Shown here: in pieces, positions 6,538 to 13,280 of the stretch
How positions within the stretch are numbered: the first letter of the stretch is position 1
How the letters are laid out: each line of letters begins with the position of its first letter
Notes under the pieces: generated by a model
Told to the model about the DNA's origin: nothing
Seen by the model: only the letters and a program-made list of their open reading frames with translations
Database searches by the model: none
Position numbers and translations under genes: made by a program
Source of the DNA: a virus
DNA: 30,876 nucleotides
IMG/VR virus record: IMGVR_UViG_3300034101_006338
Span: 1 to 30,876 of that record
Reading direction: 5' to 3' (one strand)

Positions 6538-7973
6538 CTATCGGCTCCCTCTTTGCTGGTATCGGCGGCTTTGACCTGGGCTTTGAACGCGCCGGATTCT
6601 CAACGCGTTGGCAGGTGGAAATTGACGCGAAATGCCGGGAAGTGCTGGCGCGACGTTTCCCCGACGCGCAGCGCTATGAGGACGTGTGCGCGGTCCATGG
6701 CTATGACTTGGAGCCGGTGGACGTAATCACCTTCGGCTCACCCTGTCAGGACTTATCCGTGGCGGGAAAACGTGCCGGTTTTCAGGACGGCACACGCTCG
6801 AATCTCTTCTTTGAATCGACGCGCATCATGCGCGAAATGCGGGAGGCCACACATGGCGAGTATCCAACTTTTGCTCTATGGGAAAACGTCCCCGGCGCCC
6901 TCAACAGCGCTGGCGGGCGTGACTTCGCAGCAGTCCTCGATGAGTTGGCCGACTGCGGGGCGTTGGACATCGGATGGGCTGTGCTGGATGCGCAATATTT
7001 CCGAGTGGCGCAGCGACGGCGGCGCGTGTTCCTTGTCGCAGATTTTAGAGGCCAGCGTACCGCAGAAATACTCGCTTTCGCCGATGGCTTGTGCGGGGAT
7101 TCTGCGCCGGGCCGAACGGCGAGGGAAGGAACTGCCGGCGACGTTGCGGGATGCCTTAACGCGAGTGGCAAATACGACCGAGGAGACGGGCAGCATTGTT
7201 CCTTCCTCGTAGCTGGCACTGTTTCCTCTAAATGGGCGAAGGGCACAGGGGGGCCATCGGGTGATGAGTGTCAAAACCTCGTAGTTCCCGCGCTTCCCGC
7301 CAGCGGTGCAGGCACGTCACGCACGGGAAATGAGCGCACGGAGGCGGAGATGTTGGTGTGTTTCCAGCAGAACCAGCGCGATGAAGTGCGCGACCTTCGC
7401 GGCGTGGCGGGGGCGCTGGCGGCTGAACCGGGAGCACACCAGCAGAATTATGTCGCTTGGCTTCCGCAGCGCGTTCGCATCCATGACGCCGAAGGGGTAG
7501 CACCAACGCTGGCATCCGAAGAAGGACGCGGCAATGGTGTTCCGACGATTGCATTTCAGCCGCGTTACTTCACCCGCGACAATAAGACGGGCAACGCTGA
7601 ATCATGCAGCAGCGACGTGATCCCCGCGCTACGGGCAAGCAGTGGCGCGGGAGACAGCGAGACGCATGTCTGCCATGCCGTCTCCGTCTCCTTGCGCGGC
7701 CGCGAAGGCGGCGTCTCTGCGGAACTGCACGAAGGCACCGCCACGGCACTCCGTGCCAGCCAGGGGGGGAGCGACAAAGGCCATGTGCTGACGCGGATGC
7801 AGGTGCGCCGCTTAACGCCCACGGAATGCGCCCGTCTCCAGGGATTTCCCGACGACTGGAACGCCTGGCTGTCCGACTCCACGCGCTACAAGCAATTTGG
7901 CAACGCCGTCTGCGTGAACGTCGCGGAATGGCTCGGGCATCGGATGAAAACGGCACTGGAGGTGACCCGATGA
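6534..7973 (+). CDS. dcm: DNA cytosine-C5 methyltransferase with repetitive insert
   Basis: This 479-aa enzyme methylates C5 of cytosine in DNA. Motif I is FAGIGGFDLG (residues 7-16), motif IV GSPCQDLSVAGKRAG with catalytic Cys71, motif VI ENVPGAL (117-123), motif VIII QRRRRVFLVADF (160-171), motif IX RRLTPTECARLQGFPDDW (425-442), and motif X QFGNAVCVNVAEWLG (454-468). Between motifs VIII and IX is an unusually long stretch (~residues 200-420) built of degenerate repeats with the theme V-[AP]-x-L-x-A-[SE]-x-G-x(n)-V. That is where target-recognition domains sit, so it may give unusual or multiple specificity. No cognate endonuclease is seen. It is coupled to both neighbours by ATGA overlaps. 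Confidence 0.93.
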   Translation: MTIGSLFAGIGGFDLGFERAGFSTRWQVEIDAKCREVLARRFPDAQRYEDVCAVHGYDLEPVDVITFGSPCQDLSVAGKRAGFQDGTRSNLFFESTRIMREMREATHGEYPTFALWENVPGALNSAGGRDFAAVLDELADCGALDIGWAVLDAQYFRVAQRRRRVFLVADFRGQRTAEILAFADGLCGDSAPGRTAREGTAGDVAGCLNASGKYDRGDGQHCSFLVAGTVSSKWAKGTGGPSGDECQNLVVPALPASGAGTSRTGNERTEAEMLVCFQQNQRDEVRDLRGVAGALAAEPGAHQQNYVAWLPQRVRIHDAEGVAPTLASEEGRGNGVPTIAFQPRYFTRDNKTGNAESCSSDVIPALRASSGAGDSETHVCHAVSVSLRGREGGVSAELHEGTATALRASQGGSDKGHVLTRMQVRRLTPTECARLQGFPDDWNAWLSDSTRYKQFGNAVCVNVAEWLGHRMKTALEVTR

Positions 7974-8236
7974 CCACCGACCTCATCGCCCAACTCACGC
8001 CGCATGTCATCACCTCCTGCCTCCGGGTGTACGCGACCGAGGAGCGTGCCGGGCGTCCGGTGCCTTCCCCGCGCGAGAAGGTTGTGAAGCTGTGCCGCGT
8101 CTGCGGACGGAAGGCGAAATCCAGCGGCTTGTGCCAGAACTGCCAACGCCGGAAACGGCTCTACGGCGACCCCACCCTCCGCATGCGCGGCGAGCGGGGG
8201 AAGGGGCGCCAACCGAAAGGAACGATCAATGCCTGA
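7970..8236 (+). CDS. Small putative zinc-binding protein
   Basis: This 88-aa protein starts at ATG 7970 inside the methyltransferase stop (ATGA), with GGAGG at 7958-7962 as SD. Its middle has LCRVCGRKAKSSGLCQNCQRRKRLYG, two CxxC knuckles ~12 residues apart, a zinc-finger pattern seen in many small phage proteins related to HNH-type zinc modules. There is no HNH catalytic core, so I do not call it a nuclease. The C-terminus is Arg/Lys/Gly-rich and disordered, compatible with DNA or RNA contact. It overlaps the Gp37/Gp68 gene by 8 nt, which suggests joint expression. Confidence 0.7.
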   Translation: MTTDLIAQLTPHVITSCLRVYATEERAGRPVPSPREKVVKLCRVCGRKAKSSGLCQNCQRRKRLYGDPTLRMRGERGKGRQPKGTINA

Positions 8237-9050
8237 CAATACCCGTATCGCCTGGTGCGATGCCACACTGAATCCGATCATCGGCTGCTCGAAGTGCAGC
8301 CCGGCCTGTGGGCACTGCTACGCTGAGCGCATGGCCGCCCGGCTGAAGCATATGCCGGCCACGCCGCAGTACCAGGGGCTCACCGATGCCGCCGGCCACT
8401 GGAACCGCACCTTCCGCCTCGTGCCGAAGGAACTGGAAAAGCTCGCATCCTGGAAGCGTGGCCGGCGCATCTTCCTCTGCTCGATGGGTGATCTCTTCCA
8501 TGAAGACGTTGACCCCACTGATGTGGAGATGGTGTTGACAGCCTGCCTGGCCCATCGCCAACACACCTACCTCTTCCTCACGAAGCGGCCGGCGGTGATG
8601 CGTGACCACGTGCGCGCCTTCTGCGATCTGCTCAACATCATGCCGCCGCTCAACTGGTGGTTCGGCGTGACCATGGAAGACCAGCAGCGCGCGGATGAGC
8701 GCATCCCGATCCTGCTGGAGATCCCGGCGGCCGTCCGCTTCGTCTCCTGTGAGCCGCTGCTGGGGCCCATTGAGCTTGGCTGCGATGGTCCAGAGCTCGG
8801 CTGGGTGAACTACCTGCAACCCCCACGCCTGAACGGGGAGCAGATGCCCGGCATCGACTGGGTGATCGCCGGCTGTGAATCAGGCCCGAAGCGGCGCCAG
8901 AGTGAGGCGGCATGGTTCTACTCGCTGCTTGACCAGTGCCAGGCGGCTCACGTGCCGTTTTTCCTGAAGCAAATGGAGCAAGGCGGCGCGCTCGCAAAAG
9001 AGCCGTTCCTGCGTTCACGGCAGTGGTTGGAACTGCCGGAGGTGAAATGA
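8229..9050 (+). CDS. Phage Gp37/Gp68 family protein (DUF5131), radical-SAM-like
   Basis: This 273-aa protein begins with TRIAWCDATLNPIIGCSKCSPACGHCYAERMA. It matches the Gp37/Gp68 (DUF5131) signature and contains CxxxCxxC at residues 23-30 followed by Tyr, the iron-sulfur triad of radical SAM enzymes. Later landmarks also fit the family: RFVSCEPLLGPIEL, VIAGCESGPKRRQ and PFFLKQM. The family is widespread in phages and mobile elements; its chemistry is not established to my knowledge, and many members occur beside a three-Cys-motif partner protein (TcmP), which I do not see here. Next to two methyltransferases and DUF1937 it may take part in nucleic-acid modification, which is inference only. 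Confidence 0.88.
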   Translation: MPDNTRIAWCDATLNPIIGCSKCSPACGHCYAERMAARLKHMPATPQYQGLTDAAGHWNRTFRLVPKELEKLASWKRGRRIFLCSMGDLFHEDVDPTDVEMVLTACLAHRQHTYLFLTKRPAVMRDHVRAFCDLLNIMPPLNWWFGVTMEDQQRADERIPILLEIPAAVRFVSCEPLLGPIELGCDGPELGWVNYLQPPRLNGEQMPGIDWVIAGCESGPKRRQSEAAWFYSLLDQCQAAHVPFFLKQMEQGGALAKEPFLRSRQWLELPEVK

Positions 9051-9256
9051 TGCCCTCTCCTTACCCAAAAAATCCAGACGATCTTATCGGCTACTGCCTG
9101 CACTGTCAGCGAAAAATGCGGCGGCGCGATGTGTCAGAAACGTGCGTCTGCGGCTGCAGAAAAGCCGCGCCGACGCTGCGTGTGGTTGAAGGGCTGCCGG
9201 CGGATTATTGCGCGCGGTGCGACCAGCGGGACGCGTGCGCCGTGGAGGTGCAATGA
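9047..9256 (+). CDS. Small Cys-rich protein
   Basis: This 69-aa protein starts at ATG 9047 (ATGA overlap) or ATG 9050, both behind GGAGG at 9038-9042. Nine cysteines are arranged as CLHC, CVCGC and CARCDQRDAC, enough for one or two zinc sites or a small iron-sulfur site. There is no known family match. The spacing resembles zinc-ribbon mini-proteins often found in phage replication operons. It is coupled to the next gene by ATGA, so it belongs to the same transcript as the replication initiator. Confidence 0.65.
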   Translation: MMPSPYPKNPDDLIGYCLHCQRKMRRRDVSETCVCGCRKAAPTLRVVEGLPADYCARCDQRDACAVEVQ

Positions 9257-9426
9257 TACATCACACCCGCCTGCGCGGCCTGAAAGAATTCACCCGGCTC
9301 TATGCCTTTAAACTGGTGTTGGAATACGCCGAAGCGTATGACCAGCAGCCGACGCACGCGCGCTATGAATCGTGGAAAGCGGCGGTGCGCTATCTGCGCG
9401 AAGTGACGATGAAAGAAGGGAAGTAA
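9253..9426 (+). CDS. Small hypothetical protein (57 aa)
   Basis: It starts at ATG 9253 overlapping the previous TGA, with GGAGG at 9244-9248. The product is basic and aromatic and reads as two helices (LKEFTRLYAFKLVLEYAEAYD and YESWKAAVRYLREVTMK). No motif is recognised. Its last bases GAAGGGAAG provide the SD of the replication initiator gene, which starts 2 nt after the stop, so it may be a translational leader as well as a protein. Gene status rests on coupling and codon pattern rather than homology. Confidence 0.6.
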   Translation: MIHHTRLRGLKEFTRLYAFKLVLEYAEAYDQQPTHARYESWKAAVRYLREVTMKEGK

Positions 9427-9427
9427 A

Positions 9428-10369
9428 ATGGCCTGGATTACCGTCCATCAAAACTTGATGACACACCAGAAAACGCTGCGGGTTGCCGATCTGCTGGATG
9501 TGCCGGCCGCCTATGTCACGGGGTGCATGGTGACGCTGTGGTGCTGGGCGCTTGATAATGCGCCGGATGGCCGCATTACCTGCACGGCGCGCGCGTTGGC
9601 CAAGGTCGCTGGGTGGGAAGGAAAACGCCCGACCACTTTCGCGGATGCCCTGGAGACGGCAGGCTTCCTGGATCAGGTCGATGGCGGATGGATCATCCAT
9701 AATTGGGAAGACTATGCCGGCCGCATGATGGATAAGCGTGACGCGAACGCCGAGCGCATGCGCGTGGTACGTGCGCGCAGAAAAGCAGAACGTGACGCGA
9801 TACGTGCTGGTAACGTGCGCACCACGTGCAGCGAACGTGCAGGGGCTACAGTACAGTACAGTACAGTACCTATAGATAATACCGGAGAGGATACTACGGT
9901 ACCAGATCCCCCGCCCCCCACCGACGCGCCTCCGGCCCCCCAGGAAAGTGACGGCTTTCTCAATCCGCTGCTCCGGCAGGGGTGTCGGTATCCGAAGCTG
10001 CGCCAGACGTGCCTCAAGCTCGCGGAGACGTTCCCGGTGATGCTCTACCCCTACGCGCCTGGCGCCGACTATCAGCCCGCCTTCACGAACGCCGAGAAAG
10101 CCCTCGGGGTGTTGGCGGCCTCCTGCCGGGAGTTGGAGCGCGACTGGCTGGAATACCTGCTCCCCTACCTGTGCCGGGGAAAGCTCGCCGCGGCGCTGGA
10201 GCGCTCCATGGAGGGCAACAACACCCGCCCGTATTACGAACTGCAGAACCAGATCGCCTACGCCGTCCAGCAGGCCGGGGAAGACGTGCAGCGGAAGCGC
10301 ACGGCCACCGAGCGCGCCGACACCCAATCGAGACGCACCCGCGCCAGCATGGGCGCGATTGAAATGTGA
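9428..10369 (+). CDS. Phage replication initiation protein with N-terminal winged helix
   Basis: This 313-aa protein starts at ATG 9428. Residues ~1-100 (WITVHQNLMTHQKTLRVADLL, VTGCMVTLWCWALDNAPDGRIT, LAKVAGWEG, ALETAGFLDQVDGGWIIHNWEDY) fit the DnaD-like/winged-helix N-domain of phage replisome organisers. Residues ~105-180 are a charged then Pro-rich linker whose coding DNA holds an iteron array. The C-terminal ~130 residues are helical (NAEKALGVLAASCRELERDWLEYLLPYL) and probably bind the helicase or its loader. A DnaB-like helicase gene follows immediately, as with lambda O/P or SPP1 gp38-40 types. The role is to bind origin DNA and recruit the helicase. No separate loader gene is obvious. 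Confidence 0.8.
   Translation: MAWITVHQNLMTHQKTLRVADLLDVPAAYVTGCMVTLWCWALDNAPDGRITCTARALAKVAGWEGKRPTTFADALETAGFLDQVDGGWIIHNWEDYAGRMMDKRDANAERMRVVRARRKAERDAIRAGNVRTTCSERAGATVQYSTVPIDNTGEDTTVPDPPPPTDAPPAPQESDGFLNPLLRQGCRYPKLRQTCLKLAETFPVMLYPYAPGADYQPAFTNAEKALGVLAASCRELERDWLEYLLPYLCRGKLAAALERSMEGNNTRPYYELQNQIAYAVQQAGEDVQRKRTATERADTQSRRTRASMGAIEM
9769..9869 (+). other. Probable phage replication origin (iteron array inside initiator gene)
   Basis: ACGTG occurs at 9769, 9790, 9802, 9813, 9824 and 9835. The last four are spaced exactly 11 bp apart and read ACGTGC plus five variable bases; the earlier ones are 12 and 21 bp away. A partial copy (GCGTGACGCGA at 9736) resembles the one at 9790. A tandem (TACAG)x4 follows at 9847-9866, then a more AT-rich stretch (9867-9898). 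This is the same layout as the lambda origin: iterons followed by an easily melted region within the linker-coding part of the initiator gene. Function is inferred. Confidence 0.6.
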
Positions 10370-10377
10370 GGAGAATT

Positions 10378-11871
10378 ATGACCGACGACCCCCTCGACAA
10401 AATACCGCCACAGTCCCTGGAGGCCGAACAGGCCGCCCTCGGCGCGATGCTGCTGGACGTGGAAGCCATCGACACCGCGGCCACGCTGCTGCGGGAAGAG
10501 GACTTCTACCGCGAAGCGCACCGCACGCTTTTTCGTGGGATGCTCGACATGCGCCGCCGGCAGGATCCGGTCGACCTGATCACCTTCGGCGTCTACCTGC
10601 AGGCCCGTGATGAGCTGGAGGCCTGCGGCGGCACGCTCTACCTGACGACGATCATGTCGCAGTGCCCGACGGCCGCCGGCATCGGCAAATACGCGACGAT
10701 CATCCGCACCCGCTCCCAGCAGCGGCAACTCATCCGCGCCGGCTCGGAGATCATCAGCCTGGCCTACCAGAGCGAGCGCGACATTGACGAGGTGCGTATC
10801 GAGGCCGAAGCGCTGGTGATCGCGGTCGGGGAGCGCACGGCGACAAAAGGCCCGCGGCTGCTACAGGACATCAGTCGCGATCTCTTCGCCCGGCAGGAGG
10901 ACGCGCTGGCCACGGATGAGGAGATCGGCTTCCGCACCCCCTGGGAAGCGCTCAACCGCATCCTGCGCCCCATCTGCCCAGGCCAACCGGTGGTGATCGG
11001 CGCGCGCCCCGGTATGGGAAAGACGACTTTCGGCCTGCAGTGGGCGGATTATCTCGCCAAGCAGGGGATCCCGGGCTTGATCTTCAGTCTCGAGATGGAA
11101 GAGGGTGAGTTAACCATGCGCGAGATGCTGGCCTACATGCCAAGCTATTGCGCCGAGCACTTGGAAGACCTCGACTACTGCCGGGAAAACGAAGGGGTGA
11201 TGATCGAGTTTGGCCGCGCAGTCGAACAGACCTGGGAGCTGCCGCTCTTCATCGACGACCGCCCTGCCCGCTCGATTGACGCCCTCGCCGCGGAAGTGCG
11301 TCGGACGCACCGGGAATCGCTGAAACGGGTGAAGGCGCGGTTGGGCTGGGTGATGCTCGACTTCATGCAGCTCGTGGAACCGCAGGAGCGCCGGCGCGGG
11401 CAGAACCGCACCAACGAGATCGCCGAGTGCATGAAAGGCATCGCCGCGCTGGCGAAAAATGAGCACCTGCCGGTGATTGCCCTCTCGCAGTTCACCCGCG
11501 AAGTGGAAGCGGAATCGCCCTACCGGCCCGACCTGATGAAATACTTCCTCGACGGCGGCGCCATCGAGGCCCTCGCGCACCGGGCGCTGTATCTCTACAA
11601 GCCCGGCCACTACGGGGATGAGGAAATCGTGCGCGCCTTCTGCCGCGACCACGACCTGGCCAAGTACCTGCTGAAGATGGGCGGCGCCGCCCTCGAGGAG
11701 TATGCCCGCCCCCTGCGCGACGTGCTGGAGGTGGGGATTATCAAACAGCGGAGCGGGGCGCCACGCAGACGCTGTTGTCTGCACACCGACTTTGCCCACT
11801 ACCGGATCAGCGATCTGGAGGGCTACGAACGACGGGCGCTCGCGGGAGAGCGCGAAGGGAGCGAGGAATGA
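10378..11871 (+). CDS. dnaB: Replicative DNA helicase, DnaB-like
   Basis: This 497-aa ring helicase starts at ATG 10378, 4 nt after AGGAG (10369-10373); the GTG at 10366 lacks an SD. The N-domain (PPQSLEAEQAALGAMLLDVEAI) is the classic DnaB opening. Walker A is GARPGMGKTT (residues 208-217), the sensor-like FSLEMEEGEL follows (236-245), Walker B is GWVMLDFMQL (323-332), then ALSQFTREVE (368-377). The late motif GGAIEALAHRALYLYKPG (393-410) is a variant of the usual SGAIEQDADVV. KQRSGAPRR near the end is the arginine-finger region. It unwinds the fork and would be loaded by the initiator encoded just upstream. It overlaps the next gene by ATGA. Confidence 0.92.
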   Translation: MTDDPLDKIPPQSLEAEQAALGAMLLDVEAIDTAATLLREEDFYREAHRTLFRGMLDMRRRQDPVDLITFGVYLQARDELEACGGTLYLTTIMSQCPTAAGIGKYATIIRTRSQQRQLIRAGSEIISLAYQSERDIDEVRIEAEALVIAVGERTATKGPRLLQDISRDLFARQEDALATDEEIGFRTPWEALNRILRPICPGQPVVIGARPGMGKTTFGLQWADYLAKQGIPGLIFSLEMEEGELTMREMLAYMPSYCAEHLEDLDYCRENEGVMIEFGRAVEQTWELPLFIDDRPARSIDALAAEVRRTHRESLKRVKARLGWVMLDFMQLVEPQERRRGQNRTNEIAECMKGIAALAKNEHLPVIALSQFTREVEAESPYRPDLMKYFLDGGAIEALAHRALYLYKPGHYGDEEIVRAFCRDHDLAKYLLKMGGAALEEYARPLRDVLEVGIIKQRSGAPRRRCCLHTDFAHYRISDLEGYERRALAGEREGSEE

Positions 11872-12113
11872 GTAAAGGCCGTGCCGCCTTCATGGCGATG
11901 ACGATGCTTGCCGCAGGCGCGGGCATTGACTTCTCCGACGGCCGCTGCCCCACCTGCGGCTACAAGCTGCTGGCGAGTGGCCGCTGCCTGACGTGCGAAC
12001 ATACCCGCCCTGCCGAAGAGGTGAAGCCTTTGCCGCCCGCTCCGACGAAAGACGCGCTGGCACGGGCGAGGGAGATGGGGAGAGCGGCGGGGCGGAAAGG
12101 GGGGAAGCGATGA
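11868..12113 (+). CDS. Small zinc-ribbon-like protein
   Basis: This 81-aa protein starts at ATG 11868 within the helicase stop, behind GAGG (11863-11866). The core is GRCPTCGYKLLASGRCLTCEHTRPA: CPTC and CLTC about 14 residues apart, a typical zinc-ribbon pair. The N-terminal stretch MAMTMLAAGAGIDF is mildly hydrophobic but too short and interrupted for a confident membrane helix. The C-terminus is Arg/Lys/Gly-rich. Position after the helicase suggests a nucleic-acid-linked role, otherwise unknown. It is coupled to the next gene by ATGA. Confidence 0.65.
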   Translation: MSKGRAAFMAMTMLAAGAGIDFSDGRCPTCGYKLLASGRCLTCEHTRPAEEVKPLPPAPTKDALARAREMGRAAGRKGGKR

Positions 12114-12364
12114 GTACGCTACACGTTTACCGAGATGACTACACATGGTTTGTCGCAGAGTCAATGGACGATCTCTGTGCATTGCAGCAGGAGGAATGCG
12201 GCACGGAAGAAGGCGTTGATTTTGAGAGAACGGACTTCCGCATACTGGATGATTCCGAGAAGATCACGATCTCTGATGAAGACGGTACCAACGAAGTCAC
12301 ACTAACCGCTGCTGAATGGTGTGCCAAAAACGGACGCGGTATTCTCTGTTCTACCGAATGGTGA
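12110..12364 (+). CDS. Acidic hypothetical protein (84 aa)
   Basis: It starts at ATG 12110 overlapping the previous TGA, behind GGGGGGAAG. The 84-residue product is strongly acidic (many Asp/Glu between residues 18 and 60) with an aromatic N-terminal strand (TLHVYRDDYTWFVA) and a C-terminal WCAKNGRGILCSTEW. Small acidic phage proteins can mimic DNA and inhibit host enzymes; that is a speculative option here. Its codon use (AGA, CTA, ATA) and lower GC differ from the flanking genes, suggesting separate acquisition. No family is recognised. Confidence 0.65.
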   Translation: MSTLHVYRDDYTWFVAESMDDLCALQQEECGTEEGVDFERTDFRILDDSEKITISDEDGTNEVTLTAAEWCAKNGRGILCSTEW

Positions 12365-12377
12365 AAGGCTGGAAGGG

Positions 12378-12560
12378 ATGACCGACATCACCGCCTGCCC
12401 TGGCACGAACTGTCCGCTTGCCGCCCGTTGCCATCTCACGCACTACCAGCGCGCTTACGGGCAGCGGTGGTGGGAGCGCCACACGATCACGGCGACTATT
12501 CAACCGGCTTATGACCAGGCTGTCCAAGCCTGTCCGAATTTTGAGGAGGAGAAACCGTGA
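12378..12560 (+). CDS. Small Cys-motif protein
   Basis: This 60-aa protein starts at ATG 12378 behind GGAAGGG (12371-12377). It opens with CPGTNCPLAARCHLTHYQRAYGQRWWE and has a fourth cysteine near the end (AVQACPNFEEE). C-x4-C-x5-C plus a distal C resembles short phage proteins with a bound iron-sulfur cluster or zinc, but I know no proven function for them. It overlaps the nuclease gene by 4 nt (GTGA), so the pair is probably translated together. Confidence 0.65.
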   Translation: MTDITACPGTNCPLAARCHLTHYQRAYGQRWWERHTITATIQPAYDQAVQACPNFEEEKP

Positions 12561-12997
12561 AAGTCATCGAGCAGAAATTAATCAAAGATCGCCAGCCGTC
12601 GAAGCTGGAAGAAACCTTCCGTCGGGCACTGGTCGGACCCGGGCATGATCTCCCGCGCCCGCAGATGGAGTACCGCTTCATCCTGGCGTTGCCGGAGGGC
12701 GAGCAGCGCTACTACCTCACTCCGAAGACACGCAAGCCGCGCCAGTGGGCCTTCGACTTCGCCTGGATCGCGTACCACGTCGCGGTGGAGATCGACGGCG
12801 GCATGTTCATGGCCTCCGGCGGCCGCCACAATTCCGCCGTCGACCGAGCGAAGATGGCGGCCGCTGACCGACTCGGCTGGATGGTGCTGCACTTCACCGC
12901 GCCGGAGCTGCGCAACTCGCGGAACTGCATTGAACAGGTGCGGGCGGCGCTGTTGGCGCGCGGGTGGAAGGAGGGGAAGGAGGGGAAGGGTGGTTGA
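12557..12997 (+). CDS. VSR/DUF559-like endonuclease (PD-(D/E)XK), possible junction resolvase
   Basis: This 146-aa protein starts at GTG 12557 behind GAGGAGGAG. The central block WAFDFAWIAYHVAVEIDGG (residues 64-82) followed by GRH (89-91) and KMAAADRLGWMVLHFT (99-113) is the signature of the VSR/DUF559-type PD-(D/E)XK nuclease fold. Asp67, Glu78 and Asp80 are the likely metal ligands. Phage members are often described as Holliday-junction-resolving or mismatch-nicking endonucleases. Its place near the end of the replication operon and just before the packaging genes suits debranching of replicated DNA before packaging. The C-terminus is a Gly/Lys/Glu tail encoded by a purine repeat that doubles as SD for the next gene. 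Confidence 0.78.
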   Translation: MKVIEQKLIKDRQPSKLEETFRRALVGPGHDLPRPQMEYRFILALPEGEQRYYLTPKTRKPRQWAFDFAWIAYHVAVEIDGGMFMASGGRHNSAVDRAKMAAADRLGWMVLHFTAPELRNSRNCIEQVRAALLARGWKEGKEGKGG

Positions 12998-13196
12998 CTT
13001 CATCGCCCTTGTCCGCTGCAAGTGCGGCCGCAAAACCGGCACCTCCATCACCGGGGAGATCACCCCGTGGATGAAGCACGAGTGCCAGCATTGCAAGGCA
13101 ACATTTTTGTGGCGCGTGACGGCTGATGGACTCGAAACCCGCTGCCTGGAGCCGCTGCCCACTCGGCGTATTGACAAGGGAAAAGTCGGGGTGTAG
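12990..13196 (+). CDS. Small zinc-finger-like protein
   Basis: This 68-aa protein starts at GTG 12990, overlapping the nuclease gene by 8 nt; the GGAGGGGAAGG stretch provides the SD. The frame is also open far upstream, but that part is out of frame within the nuclease gene. The sequence has RCKCGRKTGTS then HECQHCKATFLWRV, a CxC plus CxxC arrangement consistent with one zinc site of ribbon type. It is the last gene before the late promoter, and its 3' end contains that promoter: the -35 lies inside the coding sequence and the stop codon forms part of the -10. Confidence 0.65.
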   Translation: MVDFIALVRCKCGRKTGTSITGEITPWMKHECQHCKATFLWRVTADGLETRCLEPLPTRRIDKGKVGV

Positions 13197-13199
13197 GAT
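13171..13199 (+). promoter_or_regulatory. Predicted sigma70-type late promoter
   Basis: A perfect TTGACA (13171-13176), 17-nt spacer and TAGGAT (13194-13199, 4/6 including the key A2 and T6) form the best promoter I found. Transcription would start near 13206 and enter the terminase genes. The -10 overlaps the stop of the preceding gene. Confidence 0.7.
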
Positions 13200-13233
13200 A
13201 GCAATGGATTAGCTTACATAAGTTTCGCGGTAT

Positions 13234-13268
13234 GGCCGCCCGTCCACTGTGACGGTGCGGCCTTTTTT
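13234..13268 (+). terminator. Intrinsic terminator just downstream of the late promoter
   Basis: GGCCGC-CCGTC (13234-13244) pairs with GACGG-T-GCGGCC (13251-13262), an 11-bp stem with one bulged T and a 6-nt loop, followed directly by TTTTTT (13263-13268). It ends the early/replication operon and also lies ~60 nt after the predicted late start site, so late transcription must read through it. Confidence 0.85.
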
Positions 13269-13280
13269 GTTTTGGTGGCC

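Noticed and set aside
9847-9869. (TACAG)x4 as a sequencing or assembly artefact
   Set aside because: The frame of the initiator is kept through it, and it directly adjoins the phased iterons, so I treat it as part of the origin candidate.
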